DNA from: Prosopocoilus inquinatus
Taxonomy: Eukaryota; Arthropoda; Insecta; Coleoptera; Lucanidae
DNA length: 64,000 nt
Assembly (NCBI GenBank): GCA_036172665.1
Contig: JAYKNF010000028.1
Location: 310,001 to 374,000, forward strand
Direction: 5' to 3'
In this document: piece after piece, positions 22,963 to 38,270 of the stretch
Numbering within the stretch: position 1 is the first letter of the stretch
Layout: every line of letters starts with the position of its first letter
Notes under the pieces: model-generated
What the model saw: only the letters and a program-made list of their open reading frames with translations
Database searches by the model: none
What the model was told of the DNA's origin: nothing
Position numbers and translations under genes: made by a program

Positions 22963-25900
22963 GAGTCCGTCCAAACGTCAAATAACATGATAGATGAGTA
23001 AGGATCGATTAGATACATCACAGGAACAACGCTAATATGTGTTGTTTCGTTTAAAACTATTTCCAGATTCTGCTGCGTCCAAAAACTTTGTATCTCACAT
23101 CAGAGTTCCTGGAGTCCATCCAAACGTAGAATAACATGATAGATGAGTAAGGATCGATTAGATACATCACAGGAACATCGCTAATGCGTGTTGTTTCGTT
23201 TAAAACTACTTCCAGCTTCTGCTGCGTCCGAAAACGTCGTAACTAACATCAGAGTTACTGGAGTCCATCGAAACGACAAATAACATGATAGATAAGTAAG
23301 GATCGATTAGATACAGCACAGGAACAACGCTAATACGTGCTGTTTCGTTTAAAACTATTTCCAGCTCCTGCTGCGTCCAAAAACTTTGTATCTCACATCA
23401 GACTTACTGGAGTCCATCCAAACGTCAAATAACATGTTAGATAAGTAAGGATCGTTTAGATACATCACAGGAACAACGCTAATGCGTGTTGTTTCGTTCA
23501 AAACTATTTCCAGCTTCTGCTGCGTCCGAGAACTTTGTATCTCACATCAGAGTTACTGGAGTCCATCCAAACGTCAAATAACATGTTAGATAAGTAAGGA
23601 TCGTTTAGATACATCACAGGAACAACACTAATACGTGTTGTTTCGTTCAAAACTATTTCCAGCTACTGCTGCGTCCGAGAACATTGTATCTCACATCAGA
23701 GTTACTGGAGTCCCTCCAAACGTCAAATAACATGATAGATGAGTAAGGATCGATTAGATACATCACAGGAACAACGGTAATACGTGTTGTTTCGTTTAAA
23801 ATTATTTCCAGCTCCTGCTGCGTCCGAAAATTTCGTAACTCACATCAGAGTTACTGGAGTCCATGAAACGTCAAATAACATAGTAGATAAGTAAGGGTCG
23901 ATTAGATATATCACAGGAACAACGCTAATACGTGTTGTTTCGTTCAAAACTATTTCCAGCTTCTGCTGCGTCCGAGAACTTGGTATCTCACATCAGAGTT
24001 ACTGGAGTCCATTCAAACGTCAAATAACATGATAGATGAGTAAGGATCGATTAGATACATCACAGGCACAACGCTAATACGTGTTGTTTCGTTTAAAACT
24101 ATTTCCAGCTTCTGCTGCGTCCGAAAACGTCGTATCTCACATCAAAGTTACTGGAGTCCATCCAAAGGTCAAATAACATGCTAGATAAGTAAGGATCGTT
24201 TAGATACATCACAGGAACAACGCTAATACGTGTTGTTTCGTTCAAAACTATTTCCAGCTTCTGCTGCGTCCGATAACTTTTTATCTCACATCAGAGTTAC
24301 TGGAGTCCGTCCAAATGTCAAATAACATGATAGATGAGTAAGGATCGATTAGACACATCACAGGAACAACGCTAATATGTTTTGTTTCGTTTAAAACTAT
24401 TTCCAGCTGCTGCTGCGTCCGAAAACGTCGTATCTCACATCAGACTTACTGGAGTCCATCCAAACGTCAAATAACATGTTAGATAAGTAAGGATCGTTTA
24501 GATACATCACAGGAACAACGCTAATACGTGTTGTTTCGTTCAAAACTATTTCCAGCTTCTGCTGCGTCCTAGAACTTTGTATCTCACATCAGAGTTACTA
24601 GAGTCCGTCCAAACGTCAAATAACATGATAGATGAGTAAGGATCGATTAGATACATCACAGGAACAACGGTAATAAGTGCTGTTTCGTTCAAAACTATTT
24701 CCAGCTTCTGCTGCGTCCGAAAACGTCGTATCTCACATCAGAGTTACTGGAGTCCATCGAAACGACAAATAACATGATAGATAAGTAAGGATCGATTAGA
24801 TACAACACTGGAACAACGCTAATACGTGTTGTTTCGTTTAAAACTATTTCCAGCTCCTGCTGCGTCCAAAAACTTTGTATCTCACATCAGACTTACTAGA
24901 GTCCATCCAAACGTCAAATAACATGTTAGTTAAGTAAGTATCGTTTGGATACATCACAGGAACAACGCTAATACGTGTTGTTTCGTTTAAAGCTATTTCC
25001 AGCTCCTGCTGCGTCCAAAAACTTCGTATCTCACATTAGAATTACTAGAGTCCATCGAAACGTCAAATAACATGATAGATGAGTAAGGATAGATTAGATA
25101 CATCACAGGAACAACGCTAATGCGTGTTGTTTCGTTTAAAACTATTTCCAGCTTCTGCTGCGTCCGAAAATTTCGTATCTCACATCAGAGTTACTGGAGT
25201 CCATCGAAACGTCAAATAATATAGTAGATAAGTAAGGATCGATTAGATACATCACAGGAACAACGCTAATACGTGTTGTTTCGTTCAAAACTATTTCCAG
25301 CTTCTGCTGCGTCCGAGAACTTTGTATCTCACATCAGAGTTACTGGAGTCCATCCAAACGTAAAATAACATGATAGATGAGTAAGGATCGATTACATACA
25401 TCACAGGAACAACGCTAATGCGTGTTGTTTCGTTTAAAACTATTTCCAGTTTCTGCTGCGTCCGAAAACGTCGTATCTCACATCAGAGTTACTGGAGTCC
25501 ATCGAAACGTCAAATAACATGATAGATAGGTAAGGATCGATTAGATACAGCACAGGAACAACGCTAATACGTGTTGTTTCGTTTAAAACTATTTCCAGCT
25601 TCTGCTGCGTCCGAAAATTTCGTATCTCACATCATAGTTACTGGAGTCCATCGAAACGTCAATATAACATAGTAGATAAGTAAGGATCGATTAGATACAT
25701 CAAAGGAACAACGCTAATACGTGTTGTTTCGATTGAAACTATTTCCAGCTCCTGCTGCGTCCAAAAACTTCGTATCTCACATCAGAGTTACTAGAGTCCA
25801 TCGAAACTTCAAATAACATGATAGATGAGTAAGGATCGATTAGATACATCACAGGAACAACGCTAATGCGTGTTGTTTCATTTAAAACTATTTCCAGCTT

Positions 25901-27997
25901 CTGCTGCGTCCGAAAATTTCGTATCTCACATCAGAGTTACTGGAGTCCATCGAAACGTCAAATAACATAGTAGATAAGTAAGGATCGATTAGATACATCA
26001 CAGGAACAACGCTAATACGTGTTGTTTCGTTCAAAACTATTTCCAGCTTCTGCTGCGTCCTAGAACTTTGTATCTCACATCAGAGTTACTGGAGTCCATT
26101 CAAACGTCAAATAACATGATAGATGAGTAAGGATCGATTAGATACATCACAGGAACAACGCTAATACGTGTTGTTTCGTTTAAAACTATTTCCAGCTTCT
26201 GCTGCCTCCGAAAACGTCGTATCTCACATCAAAGTTACTGGAGTCCATCCAAACGTCAAATAACATGCTAGATAAGTAGGGATCGTTTAGATACATCATA
26301 GGAACAACGCTAATACGTGTTGTTTCGTTCAAAACTATTTCCAGCATCTGCTGCGTCCGATAACTTTTTATCTCACATCAGAGTTACTGGAGTCCGTCCA
26401 AATGTCAAATAACATGATAGATGAGTATGGATCGATTAGACACATCACAGGAACAACGCTAATATGTGTTGTTTCGTTTAAAACTATTTCCAGCTGCTGC
26501 TGCGTCCGAACACGTCGTATCTCACATCAGACTTACTGGAGTCCATCCAAACGTCAAATGACATGTTAGATAAGTAAGGATCGTTTAGATACATCACAGG
26601 AACAACGCTAATACGTGTTGTTTCGTTCAAAACTATTTCCAGCTTCTGCTGCGTCCTAGAACTTTGTATCTCACATCAGAGTTACTGGAGTCCATCCAAA
26701 CGTAGAATAACATGATAGATGAGTAAGGATCGATTAGATACATCACAGGAACATCGCTAATGCGTGTTGTTTCGTTTAAAACTATTTCCAGCTTCTGCTG
26801 CGTCCGAAAACGTCGTATCTAACATCAGAGTTACTGGAGTCCATCGAAACGACAAATAACATGATAGATAAGTAAGGATCGATTAGATACAGCACAGGAA
26901 CAACGCTAATACGTGCTGTTTCGTTTAAAACTATTTCCAGCTCCTGCTGCGTCCAAAAACTTTGTATCTCACATCAGACTTACTGGAGTCCATCCAAACG
27001 TCAAATAACATGTTAGATAAGTAAGGATCGTTTAGATACATCACAGGAACAACGCTAATGCGTGTTGTTTCGTTCAAAACTATTTCCAGCTTCTGCTGCG
27101 TCCGAGAACTTTGTATCTCACATCAGAGTTACTGGAGTCCATCCAAACGTCAAATAACATGTTAGATAAGTAAGGATCGTTTAGATACATCACAGGAACA
27201 ATGCTAATACGTGTTGTTTCGTTCAAAACTATTTCCAGCTACTGCTGCGTCCGAGAACTTTGTATCTCACATCAGAGTTACTGGAGTCCATTCAAACGTC
27301 AAATAACATGATAGATGAGTAAGGATCGATTAGATACATCACAGGTACAACGCTAATACGTGTTGTTTCGTTTAAAATTATTTCCAGCTCCTGCTGCGTC
27401 CGAAACTTTCGTACCTCACATCAGAGTTACTGGAGTCCATGAAACTTCAAATAACATAGTAGATAAGCAAGGATCGATTAGATACATCACAGGAACAACG
27501 CTAATACGTGTTGTTTCGTTCAAAACTATTTCCAGCTTCTGCTGCGTCCGAGAACTTGGTATCTCACATCAGAGTTACTGGAGTCCATTCAAACGTCAAA
27601 TAACATGATAGATGAGTAAGGATCGATTAGATACATCACAGGTACAACGCTAATACGTGTTGATTCGTTTAAAACTATTTCCAGCTTCTGCTGCGTCCGA
27701 AAACGTCGTATCTCACATCAAAGTTACTGGAGTCCATCCAAAGGTCAAATAACATGCTAGATAAGTGAGGATCGTTTAGATACATCACAGGAACAACGCT
27801 AATACGTGTTGTTTCGTTCAAAACTATTTCCAGCTTCTGCTGCGTCCGATAAATTTTTATCTCACATCAGAGTTACTGGAGTCCGTCCAAATGTCAAATA
27901 ACATGATAGATGAGTAAGGATCGATTAGACACTTCACAGGAACAACGCTAATATGTTTTGTTTCGTTTAAAACTATTTCCAGCTGCTGCTGCGTCCG
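22963..27997. repeat. Duplicated satellite block, second copy (partner 15515-20549)
   Basis: Partner of 15515-20549 at an offset of 7448 bp, with scattered single-base differences. Its right part, from about 24500, is also the left part of a second, larger duplication (offset 8487 bp), so the same 3.5 kb exists three times, at about 17050-20549, 24500-27997 and 32987-36484. Confidence 0.85.
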
Positions 27998-29783
27998 AAA
28001 CTTTCGTACCTCACATCAGAGTTACTGGAGTCCATGAAACTTCAAATAACATAGTAGATAAGCAAGGATCGATTAGATACATCACAGGAACAACGCTAAT
28101 ACGTGTTGTTTCGTTCAAAACTATTTCCAGCTTCTGCTGCGTCCGAGAACTTGGTATCTCACATCAGAATTACTGGAGTCCATTCAAACGTCAAATAACA
28201 TGATAGATGAGTAAGGATCGATTAGATACATCACAGGTACAACGCTAATACGTGTTGATTCGTTTAAAACTATTTCCAGCTTCTGCTGCGTCCGAAAACG
28301 TCGTATCTCACATCAAAGTTACTGGAGTCCATCCAAAGGTCAAATAACATGCTAGATAAGTAAGGATCGTTTAGATACATCACAGGAACAACGCTAATAC
28401 GTGTTGTTTCGTTCAAAACTATTTCCAGCTTCTGCTGCGTCCGATAAATTTTTATCTCACATCAGAGTTACTGGAGTCCGTCCAAATGTCAAATAACATG
28501 ATAGATGAGTAAGGATCGATTAGACACTTCACAGGAACAACGCTAATATGTTTTGTTTCGTTTAAAACTATTTCCAGCTGCTGCTGCGTCCGAAAACGTC
28601 GTATCTCACATCAGACTTACTGGAGTCCATCCAAACGTCAAATAACATGTTAGATAAGTAAGGATCGTTTAGATACATCACAGGAACAACGCTAATACGT
28701 GTTGTTTCGTTCAAAACTATTTCCAGCTTCTGCTGCGTCCTATAACTTTGTATCTCACATCAGAGTTACTAGAGTCCGTCCAAACGTCAAATAACATGAT
28801 AGATGAGTAAGGATCGATTAGATACATCACAGGAACAACGCTAATACGTGCTGTTTCGTTCAAAACTATTTCCAGCTTCTGCTGCGTCCGAAAACGTCGT
28901 ATCTCACATCAGAGTTACTGGAGTCCATCGAAACGACAAATAACATGATAGATAAGTAAGGATCGATTAGATACAACACAGGAACAACGCTAATACGTGT
29001 TGTTTCGTTTAAAACCATTTTCAGCTCCTGCTGCGTCCAAAAACTTTGTATCTCACATCAGACTTACTAGAGTCCATCCAAACGTCAAATAACATGTTAG
29101 TTAAGTAAGGATCGTTTAGATACATCACAGGAACAACGCTAATACGTGTTGTTTCGTTTAAAGCTATTTCCAGCTCCTGCTGCGTCCAAAAACTTCGTAT
29201 CTCACATCAGAATTACTACAGTCCATCGAAACGTCAAATAACATGATAGATGAGTAAGGATAGATTAGATACATCAAAGGAACAACGTTAATGCGTGTTG
29301 TTTCGTTTAAAACTATTTCCAGCTTCTGCTGCGTCCGAAAATTTCGTATCTCACGTCAGAGTTACTGGAGTCCATCGAAACCTCAAATAATATAGTAGAT
29401 AAGTAAGGATCGATTAGATACATCACAGGAACAACGCTAATACGTGTTGTTTCGTTCAAAACTATTTCCAGCTTCTGCTGCGTCCGAGAACTTTGTATCT
29501 CACATCAGAGTTACTGGAGTCCATCCAAACGTAAAATAACATGATAGATGAGTAAGGATCGATTACATACATCACAGGAACAACGCTAATGCGTGTTGTT
29601 TCGTTTAAAACTATTTCCAGTTTCTGCTGCGTCCGAAAACGTCGTATCTCACATCAGAGTTACTGGAGTCCATCGAAACGTCAAATAACATGATAGATAG
29701 GTAAGGATCCATTAGATACAGCACAGGAACAACGCTAATACGTGTTGTTTCGTTTATAACTATTTCCAGCTTCTGCTGCGTCC
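24500..29783. repeat. Duplicated satellite block, offset 8487 bp, first copy
   Basis: About 5.28 kb matching 32987-38270. The match is clean from 24525 and ends sharply after 29783, where the two copies use different monomer types (CCAAAAACTTTG against CCGATAACTTTTT). Shared markers include AACCATTTTCAG, GATCCATTAGATAC and CGTTTATAAC. Few differences were seen, for example CCAAAAACT against CCAAACACT near 33352. Confidence 0.88.
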
Positions 29784-32700
29784 AAAAACTTTGTATCTCA
29801 CATCAGACTTACTGGAGACCATCCAAACGTCAAATAACATGTTAGATAAGTAAGGATCGTTTAGATACATCACAGGAACAACGCTAATACGTGTTGTTTC
29901 GTTCAAAACTATTTCCAGCTACTGCTGCGTCCGAGAAGTTTGTATCACATCAGAGTTACTGGAGTCCATCCAAACGTCAAATAACATGATAGATGAGTAA
30001 GGATCGATTAGATACATCACAGGAACAACGCTAATACGTGTTGTTTCGATTAAAGCTATTTCCAGCTCCTGCTGCGTCCAAAAACTTCGTATCTCACATC
30101 AGAGTTACTAGAGTCCATCGAAACTTCAAATAATATGATAGATGAGTAAGGATCGATTAGATACATCACAGGAACAACGCTAATGCGTGTTGTTTCATTT
30201 AAAACTATTTCCAGCTTCTGCTGCGTCCGAAAATTTCGTATCTCACATCAGAGTTACTGGAGTCCATCGAAACGTCAAATAACATAGTAGATAAGTAAGG
30301 ATCGATTAGATACATCACAGGAACAACGCTAATACGTGTTGTTTCGTTCAAAACTATTTCCAGCTTCTGCTGCGTCCTAGAACTTTGTATCTCACATCAG
30401 AGTTACTGGAGTCCATTCAAACGTCAAATAACATGCTAGATAAGTAGGGATCGTTTAGATACATCATAGGAACAACGCTAATACGTGTTGTTTCGTTCAA
30501 AACTATTTCCAGCTTCTGCTGCGTCCGATAACTTTTTATCTCACATCAGAGTTACTGGAGTCCGTCCAAATGTCAAATAACATGATAGATGAGTATGGAT
30601 CGATTAGACACATCACAGGAACAACGCTAATATTTGTTGTTTCGTTTAAAACTATTTCCAGCTGCTGCTGCGTCCGAACACGTCGTATCTCACATCAGAC
30701 TTACTGGAGTCCATCCAAACGTCAAATGACATGTTAGATAAGTAAGGATCGTTTAGATACATCACAGGAACAACGCTAATACGTGTTGTTTCGTTCAAAA
30801 CTATTTCCAGCTTCTGCTGCGTCCTAGAACTTTGTATCTCACATCAGAGTTACTGGAGTCCATCCAAACGTAGAATAACATGATAGATGAGTAAGGATCG
30901 ATTAGATACATCACAGGAACATCGCTAATGCGTGTTGTTTCGTTTAAAACTATTTCCAGCTTCTGCTGCGTCCGAAAATGTCGTATCTAACATCAGAGTT
31001 ACTGGAGTCCATCGAAACGACAAATAACATGATAGATAAGTAAGGATCGATTAGATACAGCACAGGAACAACGCTAATACGTGCTGTTTCGTTTAAAACT
31101 ATTTCCAGCTCCTGCTGCGTCCAAAAACTTTGTATCTCTCATCAGACTTACTGGAGTCCTTCCAAACGTCAAATAACATGTTAGATAAGTAAGGATCGTT
31201 TAGATACATCACAGGAACAACGCTAATGCGTGTTGTTTCGTTCAAAACTATTTCCAGCTTCTGCTGCGTCCGAGAACTTTGTATCTCACATCAGAGTTAC
31301 TGGAGTCCATCCAAACGTCAAATAACATGTTAGATAAGTAAGGATCGTTTAGATACATCACAGGAACAACGCTAATACGTGTTGTTTCGTTCAAAACTAT
31401 TTCCAGCTACTGCTGCGTCCGAGAACTTTGTATCTCACATCAGAGTTACTGGAGTCCATCCAAACGTCAAGTAACATGATAGATGAGTAAGGATCGATTA
31501 GATACATCACAGGAACAACGCTAATACGTGTTGTTTCGTTTAAAATTATTTCCAGCTCCTGCTGCGTCCGAAACTTTCGTACCTCACATCAGAGTTACTG
31601 GAGTCCATGAAACGTCAAATAACATAGTAGATAAGCAAGGATCGATTAGATACATCACAGGAACAACGCTAATACGTGTTGTTTCGTTCAAAACTATTTC
31701 CAGCTTCTGCTGCGTCCGAGAACTTGGTATCTCACATCAGAGTTACTGGAGTCCATTCAAACGTCAAATAACATGATAGATGAGTAAGGATCGATTAGAT
31801 ACATCACAGGTACAACGCTAATACGTGTTGATTCGTTTAAAACTATTTCCAGCTTCTGCTGCGTCCGAAAACGTCGTATCTCACATCAAAGTTACTGGAG
31901 TCCATCCAAAGGTCAAATAACATGCTAGATAAGTAAGGATCGTTTAGATACATCACAGGAACAACGCTAATACGTGTTGTTTCGTTCAAAACTATTTCCA
32001 GCTTCTGCTGCGTCCGATAAATTTTTATCTCACATCAGAGTTACTGGAGTCCGTCCAAATGTCAAATAACATGATAGATGAGTAAGGATCGATTACATAC
32101 ATCACAGGAACAACGCTAATGCGTGTTGTTTCGTTTAAAACTATTTCCAGTTTCTGCTGCGTCCGAAAACGTCGTATCTCACATCAGAGTTACTGGAGTC
32201 CATCGAAACGTCAAATAACATGATAGATAGGTAAGGATCGATTAGATACAGCACAGGAACAACGCTAATACGTGTTGTTTCGTTTATAACTATTTCCAGC
32301 TTCTGCTGCGTCCAAAAACTTTGTATCTCACATCAGACTTACTGGAGACCATCCAAACGTCAAATAACATGTTAGATAAGTAAGGATCGTTTAGATACAT
32401 CACAGGAACAACGCTAATACGTGTTGTTTCGTTCAAAATTATTTCCAGCTACTGCTGCGTCCGAGAAGTTTGTATCACATCAGAGTTACTGGAGTCCATC
32501 CAAACGTCAAATAACATGATAGATGAGTAAGGATCGATTAGATACATCACAGGAACAACGCTAATACGTGTTGTTTCGTTTAAAACTATTTCCAGCTCCT
32601 GCTGCGTCCAAAAACTTCGTATCTCACGTCAGAGTTACTAGAGTCCATCGAAACGTCAAATAACATGTTAGATAAGTAAGGATCGTTTAGATACATCACA

Positions 32701-32986
32701 GGAACAACGCTAATACGTGTTGTTTCGTTTAAAACTATTTCCAGCTTCTGCTGTGTCCGAGAACTTTGTATCTCACATTAGAGTTACTGGAGTCCATCCA
32801 AACGTCAAATAACATGATAGATGAGTAAGGATTGATTAGATACATCACAGGAACAACGCTAATGCGTGTTGTTTCATTTAAAACTATTTCCAGCATCTGC
32901 TGCGTCCGAAAATTTCGTATCTCACATCAGAGTTACTGGAGTCCATCGAAACGTCAAATAACATAGTAGAAAAGTAAGGATTGATT
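29784..32986. repeat. Satellite spacer between the 8487-bp copies, with a partial fourth block copy
   Basis: All satellite. About 30430-32060 matches 26262-27890 at an offset of 4168 bp (28 x 149 minus 4), including GAGTATGGATC, the ACATCGCTAATGCG monomer and GATAAGCAAGG. The CGTTTATAAC variant at 32284 recurs here as well as at 29755 and 38231. No gene is seen. Confidence 0.8.
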
Positions 32987-35900
32987 AGATACATCACAGG
33001 AACAACGCTATTACGTGTTGTTTCGTTCAAAACTATTTCCAGCTTCTGCTGCGTCCTAGAACTTTGTATCTCACATCAGAGTTACTAGAGTCCGTCCAAA
33101 CGTCAAATAACATGATAGATGAGTAAGGATCGATTAGATACATCACAGGAACAACGGTAATAAGTGCTGTTTCGTTCAAAACTATTTCCAGCTTCTGCTG
33201 CGTCCGAAAACGTCGTATCTCACATCAGAGTTACTGGAGTCCATCGAAACGACAAATAACATGATAGATAAGTAAGGATCGATTAGATACAACACTGGAA
33301 CAACGCTAATACGTGTTGTTTCGTTTAAAACTATTTCCAGCTCCTGCTGCGTCCAAACACTTTGTATCTCACATCAGACTTACTAGAGTCCATCCAAACG
33401 TCAAATAACATGTTAGTTAAGTAAGTATCGTTTGGATACATCACAGGAACAACGCTAATACGTGTTGTTTCGTTTAAAGCTATTTCCAGCTCCTGCTGCG
33501 TCCAAAAACTTCGTATCTCACATTAGAATTACTAGAGTCCATCGAAACGTCAAATAACATGATAGATGAGTAAGGATAGATTAGATACATCACAGGAACA
33601 ACGCTAATGCGTGTTGTTTCGTTTAAAACTATTTCCAGCTTCTGCTGCGTCCGAAAATTTCGTATCTCACATCAGAGTTACTGGAGTCCATCGAAACGTC
33701 AAATAATATAGTAGATAAGTAAGGATCGATTAGATACATCACAGGAACAACGCTAATACGTGTTGTTTCGTTCAAAACTATTTCCAGCTTCTGCTGCGTC
33801 CGAGAACTTTGTATCTCACATCAGAGTTACTGGAGTCCATCCAAACGTAAAATAACATGATAGATGAGTAAGGATCGATTACATACATCACAGGAACAAC
33901 GCTAATGCGTGTTGTTTCGTTTAAAACTATTTCCAGTTTCTGCTGCGTCCGAAAACGTCGTATCTCACATCAGAGTTACTGGAGTCCATCGAAACGTCAA
34001 ATAACATGATAGATAGGTAAGGATCGATTAGATACAGCACAGGAACAACGCTAATACGTGTTGTTTCGTTTAAAACTATTTCCAGCTTCTGCTGCGTCCG
34101 AAAATTTCGTATCTCACATCATAGTTACTGGAGTCCATCGAAACGTCAATATAACATAGTAGATAAGTAAGGATCGATTAGATACATCAAAGGAACAACG
34201 CTAATACGTGTTGTTTCGATTGAAACTATTTCCAGCTCCTGCTGCGTCCAAAAACTTCGTATCTCACATCAGAGTTACTAGAGTCCATCGAAACTTCAAA
34301 TAACATGATAGATGAGTAAGGATCGATTAGATACATCACAGGAACAACGCTAATGCGTGTTGTTTCATTTAAAACTATTTCCAGCTTCTGCTGCGTCCGA
34401 AAATTTCGTATCTCACATCAGAGTTACTGGAGTCCATCGAAACGTCAAATAACATAGTAGATAAGTAAGGATCGATTAGATACATCACAGGAACAACGCT
34501 AATACGTGTTGTTTCGTTCAAAACTATTTCCAGCTTCTGCTGCGTCCTAGAACTTTGTATCTCACATCAGAGTTACTGGAGTCCATTCAAACGTCAAATA
34601 ACATGATAGATGAGTAAGGATCGATTAGATACATCACAGGAACAACGCTAATACGTGTTGTTTCGTTTAAAACTATTTCCAGCTTCTGCTGCCTCCGAAA
34701 ACGTCGTATCTCACATCAAAGTTACTGGAGTCCATCCAAACGTCAAATAACATGCTAGATAAGTAGGGATCGTTTAGATACATCATAGGAACAACGCTAA
34801 TACGTGTTGTTTCGTTCAAAACTATTTCCAGCATCTGCTGCGTCCGATAACTTTTTATCTCACATCAGAGTTACTGGAGTCCGTCCAAATGTCAAATAAC
34901 ATGATAGATGAGTATGGATCGATTAGACACATCACAGGAACAACGCTAATATGTGTTGTTTCGTTTAAAACTATTTCCAGCTGCTGCTGCGTCCGAACAC
35001 GTCGTATCTCACATCAGACTTACTGGAGTCCATCCAAACGTCAAATGACATGTTAGATAAGTAAGGATCGTTTAGATACATCACAGGAACAACGCTAATA
35101 CGTGTTGTTTCGTTCAAAACTATTTCCAGCTTCTGCTGCGTCCTAGAACTTTGTATCTCACATCAGAGTTACTGGAGTCCATCCAAACGTAGAATAACAT
35201 GATAGATGAGTAAGGATCGATTAGATACATCACAGGAACATCGCTAATGCGTGTTGTTTCGTTTAAAACTATTTCCAGCTTCTGCTGCGTCCGAAAACGT
35301 CGTATCTAACATCAGAGTTACTGGAGTCCATCGAAACGACAAATAACATGATAGATAAGTAAGGATCGATTAGATACAGCACAGGAACAACGCTAATACG
35401 TGCTGTTTCGTTTAAAACTATTTCCAGCTCCTGCTGCGTCCAAAAACTTTGTATCTCACATCAGACTTACTGGAGTCCATCCAAACGTCAAATAACATGT
35501 TAGATAAGTAAGGATCGTTTAGATACATCACAGGAACAACGCTAATGCGTGTTGTTTCGTTCAAAACTATTTCCAGCTTCTGCTGCGTCCGAGAACTTTG
35601 TATCTCACATCAGAGTTACTGGAGTCCATCCAAACGTCAAATAACATGTTAGATAAGTAAGGATCGTTTAGATACATCACAGGAACAATGCTAATACGTG
35701 TTGTTTCGTTCAAAACTATTTCCAGCTACTGCTGCGTCCGAGAACTTTGTATCTCACATCAGAGTTACTGGAGTCCATTCAAACGTCAAATAACATGATA
35801 GATGAGTAAGGATCGATTAGATACATCACAGGTACAACGCTAATACGTGTTGTTTCGTTTAAAATTATTTCCAGCTCCTGCTGCGTCCGAAACTTTCGTA

Positions 35901-38270
35901 CCTCACATCAGAGTTACTGGAGTCCATGAAACTTCAAATAACATAGTAGATAAGCAAGGATCGATTAGATACATCACAGGAACAACGCTAATACGTGTTG
36001 TTTCGTTCAAAACTATTTCCAGCTTCTGCTGCGTCCGAGAACTTGGTATCTCACATCAGAGTTACTGGAGTCCATTCAAACGTCAAATAACATGATAGAT
36101 GAGTAAGGATCGATTAGATACATCACAGGTACAACGCTAATACGTGTTGATTCGTTTAAAACTATTTCCAGCTTCTGCTGCGTCCGAAAACGTCGTATCT
36201 CACATCAAAGTTACTGGAGTCCATCCAAAGGTCAAATAACATGCTAGATAAGTGAGGATCGTTTAGATACATCACAGGAACAACGCTAATACGTGTTGTT
36301 TCGTTCAAAACTATTTCCAGCTTCTGCTGCGTCCGATAAATTTTTATCTCACATCAGAGTTACTGGAGTCCGTCCAAATGTCAAATAACATGATAGATGA
36401 GTAAGGATCGATTAGACACTTCACAGGAACAACGCTAATATGTTTTGTTTCGTTTAAAACTATTTCCAGCTGCTGCTGCGTCCGAAACTTTCGTACCTCA
36501 CATCAGAGTTACTGGAGTCCATGAAACTTCAAATAACATAGTAGATAAGCAAGGATCGATTAGATACATCACAGGAACAACGCTAATACGTGTTGTTTCG
36601 TTCAAAACTATTTCCAGCTTCTGCTGCGTCCGAGAACTTGGTATCTCACATCAGAATTACTGGAGTCCATTCAAACGTCAAATAACATGATAGATGAGTA
36701 AGGATCGATTAGATACATCACAGGTACAACGCTAATACGTGTTGATTCGTTTAAAACTATTTCCAGCTTCTGCTGCGTCCGAAAACGTCGTATCTCACAT
36801 CAAAGTTACTGGAGTCCATCCAAAGGTCAAATAACATGCTAGATAAGTAAGGATCGTTTAGATACATCACAGGAACAACGCTAATACGTGTTGTTTCGTT
36901 CAAAACTATTTCCAGCTTCTGCTGCGTCCGATAAATTTTTATCTCACATCAGAGTTACTGGAGTCCGTCCAAATGTCAAATAACATGATAGATGAGTAAG
37001 GATCGATTAGACACTTCACAGGAACAACGCTAATATGTTTTGTTTCGTTTAAAACTATTTCCAGCTGCTGCTGCGTCCGAAAACGTCGTATCTCACATCA
37101 GACTTACTGGAGTCCATCCAAACGTCAAATAACATGTTAGATAAGTAAGGATCGTTTAGATACATCACAGGAACAACGCTAATACGTGTTGTTTCGTTCA
37201 AAACTATTTCCAGCTTCTGCTGCGTCCTATAACTTTGTATCTCACATCAGAGTTACTAGAGTCCGTCCAAACGTCAAATAACATGATAGATGAGTAAGGA
37301 TCGATTAGATACATCACAGGAACAACGCTAATACGTGCTGTTTCGTTCAAAACTATTTCCAGCTTCTGCTGCGTCCGAAAACGTCGTATCTCACATCAGA
37401 GTTACTGGAGTCCATCGAAACGACAAATAACATGATAGATAAGTAAGGATCGATTAGATACAACACAGGAACAACGCTAATACGTGTTGTTTCGTTTAAA
37501 ACCATTTTCAGCTCCTGCTGCGTCCAAAAACTTTGTATCTCACATCAGACTTACTAGAGTCCATCCAAACGTCAAATAACATGTTAGTTAAGTAAGGATC
37601 GTTTAGATACATCACAGGAACAACGCTAATACGTGTTGTTTCGTTTAAAGCTATTTCCAGCTCCTGCTGCGTCCAAAAACTTCGTATCTCACATCAGAAT
37701 TACTACAGTCCATCGAAACGTCAAATAACATGATAGATGAGTAAGGATAGATTAGATACATCAAAGGAACAACGTTAATGCGTGTTGTTTCGTTTAAAAC
37801 TATTTCCAGCTTCTGCTGCGTCCGAAAATTTCGTATCTCACGTCAGAGTTACTGGAGTCCATCGAAACCTCAAATAATATAGTAGATAAGTAAGGATCGA
37901 TTAGATACATCACAGGAACAACGCTAATACGTGTTGTTTCGTTCAAAACTATTTCCAGCTTCTGCTGCGTCCGAGAACTTTGTATCTCACATCAGAGTTA
38001 CTGGAGTCCATCCAAACGTAAAATAACATGATAGATGAGTAAGGATCGATTACATACATCACAGGAACAACGCTAATGCGTGTTGTTTCGTTTAAAACTA
38101 TTTCCAGTTTCTGCTGCGTCCGAAAACGTCGTATCTCACATCAGAGTTACTGGAGTCCATCGAAACGTCAAATAACATGATAGATAGGTAAGGATCCATT
38201 AGATACAGCACAGGAACAACGCTAATACGTGTTGTTTCGTTTATAACTATTTCCAGCTTCTGCTGCGTCC
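32987..38270. repeat. Duplicated satellite block, offset 8487 bp, second copy
   Basis: Partner of 24500-29783. It begins within a monomer carrying GCTATTACGTG and ends where the CGTTTATAAC monomer switches to the GATAACTTTTTATC type at 38271. The edge at a monomer-type switch suggests exchange between matching positions of different monomers. Confidence 0.88.
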
